64,000 nt of DNA. It comes from Thunnus maccoyii (taxonomy: Eukaryota > Chordata > Actinopteri > Scombriformes > Scombridae). The position numbers and the translations under genes were made by a program. The stretch is taken from NCBI RefSeq assembly GCF_910596095.1, contig NC_056548.1, positions 8,953,151 through 9,017,150 on the forward strand. The letters run 5' to 3'. This document shows positions 57,781-64,000 of this stretch, piece after piece. The stretch's first letter is position 1. Every line of letters begins with the position of its first letter. The notes under the pieces were generated by a model, which ran no database searches, had not been told where the DNA came from, and saw nothing but the letters and a program-made list of their open reading frames with translations.

Positions 57781-58780
57781 ACCTGCTGGCTATCTCTGTG
57801 TTTTGTGGGATAAAGAAACTAATGGACCATGTGGTGAAAGATAGTTTTTTTTGTGCAAAATATGTCTCAGAACATGATTGTGAAAATGTATTTTTTATGG
57901 GGTTTTTTCAACTTGGTGAAAATCATACATCAGAGAAACTTATTTTTGCATTTGTGATATTTGGACTAAACCAAAGATCCAAACATTTAGTTGATTTTTA
58001 GTTTGTTTTGTATAATTTATTCAAGTAAAAAAGGACACCATGTGCACAAATTAAGAAATACTGAAGTTGCAAGAGAATGTCTGCACTCATGTGACCTCTT
58101 TATCATACGTAAAACCCATGAAAGTTCTTTTTTTCACTCCATGTTCCAGTTTTCACGAGGTCCTGAGTTATCCAGATAATGCACCTCTTAATTAAGCTTC
58201 ATGAGAAAGAACACGGTTTATACAAGATCTTTAAACATACAAAGTGTCCTGTCTTGTACTTGTACCCATGATTCATAAGCTTCTGATGCTGGTAAGCAAA
58301 CAAAACCCACTGTTTAACAGTTTGGTTCAAAACTAATCTTAACTGTTATCCTTATTCTTTTCTTTTAAATCAGAATCAAACACTAACCTAAGGAAATCTT
58401 AAATTCACTCTTTACTTTAATCTGAAACTCAAACTGAGTCGTTTAAGGGCAGAATTACAACAAGAACAACTCATACTATACTGAATGATGACGACAATGG
58501 AAGCACTTGCATTAGCTTAGTTGGACACAGCGAGGAAAGTACTTCATTAGGTTAGAGGAAGAGGAACTATCAACATCTCTGATTGAGGTGGTTTAAATAC
58601 ACAGTATAACTGCCATTACCTGACCTCACAGAGCAGATATGACTTTACTGCCTCATGTAGTTGAAGAATGTTTTTTTTTATTTGAGGTACAGCCTTCACA
58701 ATTTGATATGCGTAACAGATTTCTGTTTCAGTTGAATAATGTTATTGATAATGTTATATTTTACCCAGATTAATTTAGCT
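57780..58780. other. gene-free 1 kb, probably repeat-derived
   Basis: AT-rich sequence between two LINE pieces. It may be more LINE body, but I see no diagnostic motif. Confidence 0.3.
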
Positions 58781-59700
58781 ATCACCTACAACTGATGTGT
58801 GGATATGTGATGTTTTTTATATATAGTGGGAACCTCTGTGAAGTTGTCAGCCCATTATATCCTCAACATTGCCCAACACAAAACTGTTTTGTCCAAGTAT
58901 TAAATGCCATTAGACTGAAAAGTAGACAAAATTGTAAGTATAACGCAATTTCTAATATTTATTACAGACTTAATAAGCTAAATTATCAAGGTTATGTAAT
59001 TAGCCAAGCTGTTAAAGGAGCAATACTAGTCCTATATTTAGTTAGCTTGCTGATCTATCAAGGAAACAATATGTTTGTCATTAATAAATTTAAAAAACAC
59101 AGACATTTATGGTTTTATTTGGATTCTCCCTCATCATTCAAGTGTATCCATTGAAAAGCGATAGAGCAACTGGCTGGGATCTAAAACAACTGTCTTCAGA
59201 GCAGCTCTGCTCTGAAATATTAGACCGCCAATACACAAAAGGGCAGTTTACAGCTCAAAACCATGTTTTAATGTTGACTTATTACTGGCCTGTATACTGG
59301 ATTAAATCTCCTAAGTTTTCCAGGTAATAGCCTTTGTCAGCGGAAGCTAATGATCCACTTCAATAAACATGAGGTGTCACAGGGATCAGTTATTTTTTTA
59401 TTTAACATTAATGCCCTGGACAATGTAATCAGTGTTCTGGCTTAGTACTTGTATTTCTTTCTTATATCATGTAAAGGTGCTTTTGAGACTTGTCCATGTC
59501 ATTGTAAGTATTATATTTCCTTTCACTTCTATGCAGATGATACTCCCCTTAAAACCTGGTTATCTGGACCATCTTAACCAAATTATGATATCAATTCTGT
59601 TTTTGTAAAACTCCAGAGGAATATGGAGCAACAACTAAGTGGTTTCTCAGCTCAAAGTTTCTCCAAACAATAACAGAACTTTTGGTTTTACTTTAAAACC
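58780..59700 (+). mobile_element. decayed LINE reverse transcriptase
   Basis: Plus-strand frames contain EVSQGSVIFLFNINALDNVI (about 59371-59430), matching the G-PQGSVLGPLLF-IYINDL motif, and FYADDTPLKTWLSG (YADD at 59530-59541), matching the catalytic YADD. Upstream 58850-59300 is open in places but not diagnostic. Frameshifts and stops are frequent. It is a separate copy from the C-terminal fragment at 57470, because the domain order is reversed. Confidence 0.7.
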
Positions 59701-60725
59701 ATCACTGGGAGGAGATGGAGGAGTTAAAAAATAACCTCCAGGTCTTTACTACTTGCTTATAGGTAAAAAAATCAATGAATGATGTCACAAATCTATACAT
59801 AATGCAGAACATCATCATGGAATATCAACACTTAACAATCACAGCTACATTTAAACAACTCAAGTTATTCAGAAACCTTCAGACAGCTGTTTAAGAGTTC
59901 ATATTTGCTAATGGCAAACAGTTTGTAAGGACTAGAGTGTCCTGGTATTTGCTTATTGTGTTTAATTTCTCGAGATTTGTTCTACATTTGTTCCACATAA
60001 AGGATCAATAGTGGCTGCAAGCATTTGTCAAAATGAGTGGCTTTTACATTTCTTTAAAGACAACATCTTCAGACTCATGCTTTTAAAAGAAACCAACACA
60101 CTGTCAATCACTTGGACTCACTTCATAACAATATTTCTGTCAGCAGACATTAATCAGGTAAAATTAATATATTTGTCTCTTAGAATTTAGTTCATTCTGC
60201 ATGTTTATTCATTCATTTAGTCATTTATGTAACTACGTATTTATTTTCAACCTTAGTTTTTGTGTTGTTTGGAAGTTTTTGGGTCCTGTAACCTTCTGTT
60301 ATTCTAAAACACAGGTCACAAATAAATGTGTAATTATAAGGAGACAGATCACTTCAATACACATGAATGAATATAGTGCATAAAATTAAAGTTTCTCGAA
60401 AATTTTCACTATTTTCTTATCAGCACTGTGAATTATGACCCATGTCCAGTTCAGTCTGGAAGTGTCCCCGAGCAAGACACGGAAATCCTTCTGTCCATCA
60501 AGCTTTTCTTGTAAAATTAATAAACATCCATTTACATGTTTTCTTGCTTTTTGGGGTAGGCAAAGCACGAAGTCCATTGTTAAGTACTGAAATGAGAAAT
60601 CTTGTGATTTGTGCCGTATTATTAAAATGAAGATAAATTGCAGCCAGTCCTAGAGAAATTTTCTTCAAAAGAAAGAAAACCAAATGAACACTGAAGATGT
60701 ATAAAATGCGCTTTGTTCATCAGAG
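59700..60725. other. gene-free 1 kb
   Basis: AT-rich. Short frames on both strands at 60386-60683 are unsupported. Confidence 0.35.
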
Positions 60726-61065
60726 GGAGGGAGAGAGAAAAGACTCCACTCAGCGAGCTCTGAATGCTGCATTTCATGCCTGCAACAATTATGCCGAAAG
60801 GTCAAGTATTACAGCATCTTGTGCTCCGCTTTGCATGCAAAGTATTTCAGTTCACAAATGACCCTCGTTTGCGCTCTTTGCACAATGGCTTGAAGAACCG
60901 GATAAACGTAGGAAAATTAAAGATTTTTGCTGCTGGCTGACAATAACATTTACCAAAGGGGGTGATTGCAGTTGCTGTGTAATTGTCCTATTTGTAATGC
61001 ACATGAATGCTTAGGCCCCGCTGCAATGAAATGTTTAGGAACTTAGGAAAGATGAGCGAGAGTGA
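60725..61065. promoter_or_regulatory. strong candidate enhancer with octamer-type palindrome
   Basis: Complex block with a perfect 14-bp palindrome CTTTGCATGCAAAG (60829-60842), two overlapping octamer half-sites. It also has CAACAATTATGCCGAAAGGTC, GCTCTTTGCACAATGGC (Sox-like), CTGACAATAACATTTACC and GTTGCTGTGTAATTGTCC then AATGCACATGAATG. No reading frame. Flanked by AT-rich DNA. Confidence 0.45.
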
Positions 61066-61371
61066 CTGAGTTCTAAAACAAGAAAGGGGATTATTTTTTC
61101 TCATGTTTAAACAAGGTTATTATGAAGTGCAGCATTTGACACATAGTTGTGCCCAGTGTCTTGTTACTATTAAACAACGTTATATTTTTTCTTAGTTTGA
61201 CTGTAATTTTGACTTGATTATGAAATAAAATATTATATACATGTATTTTAGTCAATACTGTCATGTCCGGGTGCTGATTTTCCATTGATATATCTACTTC
61301 AGCACCGTGGACAGCACCCAGGTCCGCCTCCTGCATCTTTAACAGAAACTACAAAACCCTTCATAAAACCA

Positions 61372-61375
<4 letters not shown>
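61065..61375. other. gene-free sequence
   Basis: No gene or repeat recognised. Confidence 0.3.

Positions 61376-61429
<54 letters not shown>
61375..61429. repeat. (AC)n microsatellite
   Basis: About 27 uninterrupted AC units. Confidence 0.97.
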
Positions 61430-61433
<4 letters not shown>

Positions 61434-62280
61434 GAAGTCACTTTAAAATTCGCTGCTAATAGTTTTCAGGTGAATTCATGGTTATTAGAGGTTGATAGAC
61501 GCTTCTATGATGCACATAATCCACAGTGCAATGTTAATGTCACACATGTCGGTTTAATGTCCTCAATATATTAATCAATAGGAATATAAGTCATGAATCG
61601 CACTTGCACGTCCGCGTGTTTATCTGTTGAATACGTTTGACGTGGTTACATCCATTGCTTTAAATAGCCTCTGATTTGATTATGCATATTTTCAATTATT
61701 CAAATGTATTATTTAAGTTTCAGCCAGTCTGATAAGTTAAAATATCCATCTTCAACTGATTTGATCATTGAAAACTTGCACTATTTCAAGATTGTGTTAT
61801 TCCTTTATGTGTAAATTGATCCCCTCTAACTGCATTACAGATACTATTTTAGATTTTAAACTTAAAGCAGTGAAAGTGCACAATGGAAACAAACCTACAA
61901 TTTGTCGTTTACGTTAAGAAAAATAACAAGTTTAACACAGAAAACAAGACGAAATGATGATTAGCCTAATGGTTTAAACTGACATTTACAAAATTACAAA
62001 GTGCCAAAATTCATACATTGTATAATAAATTAAATTCTTTAAAACGATATATTTTGTTTTGTTTCCACTTGTCGAAGCCACAGTAAAGATTTAAGTCAAC
62101 CCTTCAATTTTAAGACGCACCGGTGTTTGATATCCTCTCAAAATGGAAATGAATTTGTATCTACATTCCACTGAAACATAAAACAGCAGTTCTGAATGCT
62201 AAATATCGACCAAAGGTAATAATGAAGCTAAACAGGCGAATAAAATTCACCAGCTATAGCCACTAACTCAAATATGATTA
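61430..62280. other. gene-free 0.85 kb
   Basis: The block 61590-61700 (TCGCACTTGCACGTCCGCG, TGATTATGCATATTTTC) is complex and could be regulatory. The rest is AT-rich. Confidence 0.3.
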
Positions 62281-62500
62281 CCTTGAGATTAGGGTCTAAT
62301 TGCTTGGGGTTCATGGAGACCAGCCCACCATAAAGCCAGGAGGACTTGGGGAGTTGCACTGTGGGTTTCTACAAAAGAGAGCGATGAGAGCACACACGCT
62401 TCCAACAAGTCATTCTCAACAGCTACAAGCTGCACACAAAGACCACACACCGCGCCAAAGACATGTTAATGTAATCCCAAAGTTCTCACTTCTCCCCCGA
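62280..62500. promoter_or_regulatory. candidate conserved non-coding element
   Basis: Complex block (GGGTCTAATTGCTTGGGG, ATGGAGACCAGCCCACC, GAGAGCGATGAGAGCACAC). A 75-codon frame crosses it without features. Texture-based. Confidence 0.27.
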
Positions 62501-62860
62501 ACAAAACCAGCTCTGCAAAATACCTAATAGAAGATAGTTTCTGATGCTGGTTAAGGTCTCACTTTAAAGTCCAAAAGGGGCTTTTTTTTTTTTGGGAGGG
62601 GGTGGGAGGGGGGGGGGCAGCCTGGTGGCCTAACTGGCTGCTACTGCTGCCTTAAAGGGACACACGCAAAATCAGAAAAGAGTCAAATCTGTGCGTTTAG
62701 TTTTCTAATATTGTGAGATCAGAAGTGCATAACAACATATAAGAACAAAAAGGGGTTTTTATGTTACACATCAAGAAATAAAAAGTGAGTGTCGCCTGAA
62801 ATTAGAGCAACAATGCACTCAAAAATATTTCCATTCTCACTATAATTACAGAATAGGAGC
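62500..62860. other. gene-free with T and G runs
   Basis: T11 near 62581-62592 followed by a G-rich stretch to 62618 with a G8 run. No gene. Confidence 0.4.
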
Positions 62861-63240
62861 CAAAAATGTGCTGCAGAGTCCGAATCAAAACCTTAATGAC
62901 AAACCTCTGAGAGGTTTGTGCAAAACAGGAACACGTATTTTTAAAGGTTGCATTAACGGAAAACGGTGTGTGCATCATGTTTCTGCAGGTCATCATACAG
63001 CCTGTAATTTTAAGACATCATATCTTACAGCTATGTGGCTCAAAATGCAAAAAAAATGCTGGACGCTGAAAATATCAGGAAACACGCAGGATAATCAGCA
63101 AGAAGCCTTCGATCAGAAGTCAGGTGCAAACTGCATATAAGCGATAATTCACGGTAGATGTACCTGATATTTGATGCATTTATTTAGCCTATTTGCTGAT
63201 AAACAGGTGGTTTGTGTTTATTTATTTTTTGGTAGAGGTA
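62860..63240. promoter_or_regulatory. candidate conserved non-coding element
   Basis: Complex block with a perfect 10-bp inverted repeat ACAAACCTCT-G-AGAGGTTTGT (62899-62919), CTTAATGACAAACC, GCATTAACGGAAAACGG and TGATATTTGATGCATTTAT. A 90-codon frame (62868-63140) crosses it but shows no domain, so it is not called as a gene. Confidence 0.33.
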
Positions 63241-64000
63241 GGTCGAATAGTTAAATGCGTTTAAAGTTGATCAATTGATTAATTAGCGTTGGCTTTTCCA
63301 TTGTAGGACTTACATTAAGACGATAAGTAAATAGATCCCAAATTAAGTCGTGATTCTTGAAATTTAAAATAAAATACGCCAATAAAGAGAAAACAAATAG
63401 CCTCACAAACTAGTTCCGGGTACACAAATGATTATTCAGCTCATGACAACAGATAAATGTCAAGATTTAAAAAAAAAAAATCTAATTCTAACTTAAAGAA
63501 TTGCAGCATTTTTTTTCGAAGAGATGAATAGGCAGATAAAGGAGAAAATACGAAACTCCACTGTAGGCTATCAAATCATTTTAGCGTATAATACAACATT
63601 TATCAAGCTTTATAATAGTTTCCTTCAAACCGCAACTTTTTAAAATTATAGCTGTATGATATGTGTCAACACTGGATTTAAACAACTTATTTGCACCGTA
63701 AAAAAAAAAAATCATCTGTCGTTACCTTTGTCGCTTAGCAACCACATTGTTTACTGTTTAAGACCTATAAGACCTAAAACGCTATAAGGGTCCCTAATGA
63801 CTGTCATGGCTTTTATTTACCGAGATTTCACCTACAGAAAAATAAATAACACGTTCCTCACTGCGGCCGTCTGTAAAAACATTTGTCACCGTCGTGTCTA
63901 AACTGAGACATGAAATACAGCCTGATCTTCAAGAAAAAAAAATGTTTGTGAAGACATGTTTGTTATTGACGCTATAAACAGCCTTTCGCCGTTTCCCTTT
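63240..64000. other. gene-free right edge
   Basis: AT-rich with A runs (63469-63480, 63700-63710). An RFX/X-box-like word GTCGCTTAGCAAC lies at 63730-63742. No NKX2-1 coding sequence (homeodomain or C-terminus) is seen on either strand up to the edge. Confidence 0.4.

Noticed and set aside
62300..64000. Searched for nkx2-1 exons
   Set aside because: No homeodomain or NKX2-1 C-terminal sequence is visible on either strand, so the gene is presumed to lie outside the window.

Overview
This is 64 kb of vertebrate nuclear DNA, almost certainly from a ray-finned (percomorph-type) fish. The evidence is intron-exon structure with GT/AG splice sites, many long (CA)n/(TG)n microsatellites, decayed LINEs, and several dispersed repeats I recognise from spiny-rayed fish genomes. 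It has no bacterial-style operons, and nearly all longer open frames are accidental.

Only one intact protein-coding gene can be supported: mbip (MAP3K12-binding inhibitory protein 1), on the minus strand from about 41.6 kb (start) to 34.4 kb (stop). I could assemble ten coding exons with matching phases into a 345-residue protein; human MBIP is 344 residues. In human, MBIP sits beside NKX2-1 on 14q13, with the MBIP 5' end facing NKX2-1. If that synteny holds here, nkx2-1 lies beyond the right edge, the 42-64 kb part is the mbip-nkx2-1 intergenic interval, and 1-34 kb is the gene desert downstream of mbip. No NKX homeodomain exon is visible inside the window.

Layout. 1-34 kb: gene desert with microsatellites, MITE-like and foldback repeats, a LINE 3' fragment, a Harbinger-like remnant, and islands of unrepetitive, homeobox-site-rich sequence that look like conserved non-coding elements (candidates only, no alignment possible here). 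34.2-41.6 kb: mbip, its poly(A) signal and promoter; introns 1 and 7 carry repeats and one exon-like segment. 41.7-53 kb: a repeat-dense stretch with MITEs, an L2-type LINE ending in a 104-bp (AT)n tract, a broken intronless coiled-coil pseudogene, a tandem fish repeat and a 1.2-kb DNA-transposon-like unit. 53-64 kb: candidate regulatory islands, three with POU octamer-type motifs, interrupted by a decayed LINE at 57.5-59.7 kb.

The most interesting points are: a roughly 1-kb foldback structure at 17.2-18.2 kb; the exon-like segment in mbip intron 7 that would act as a poison exon if spliced into mbip; two consecutive tiny mbip exons (24 and 39 bp); the unidentified coiled-coil pseudogene; and the octamer-bearing candidate enhancers facing the expected nkx2-1 side. 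No rRNA, tRNA, CRISPR array or virus was found.
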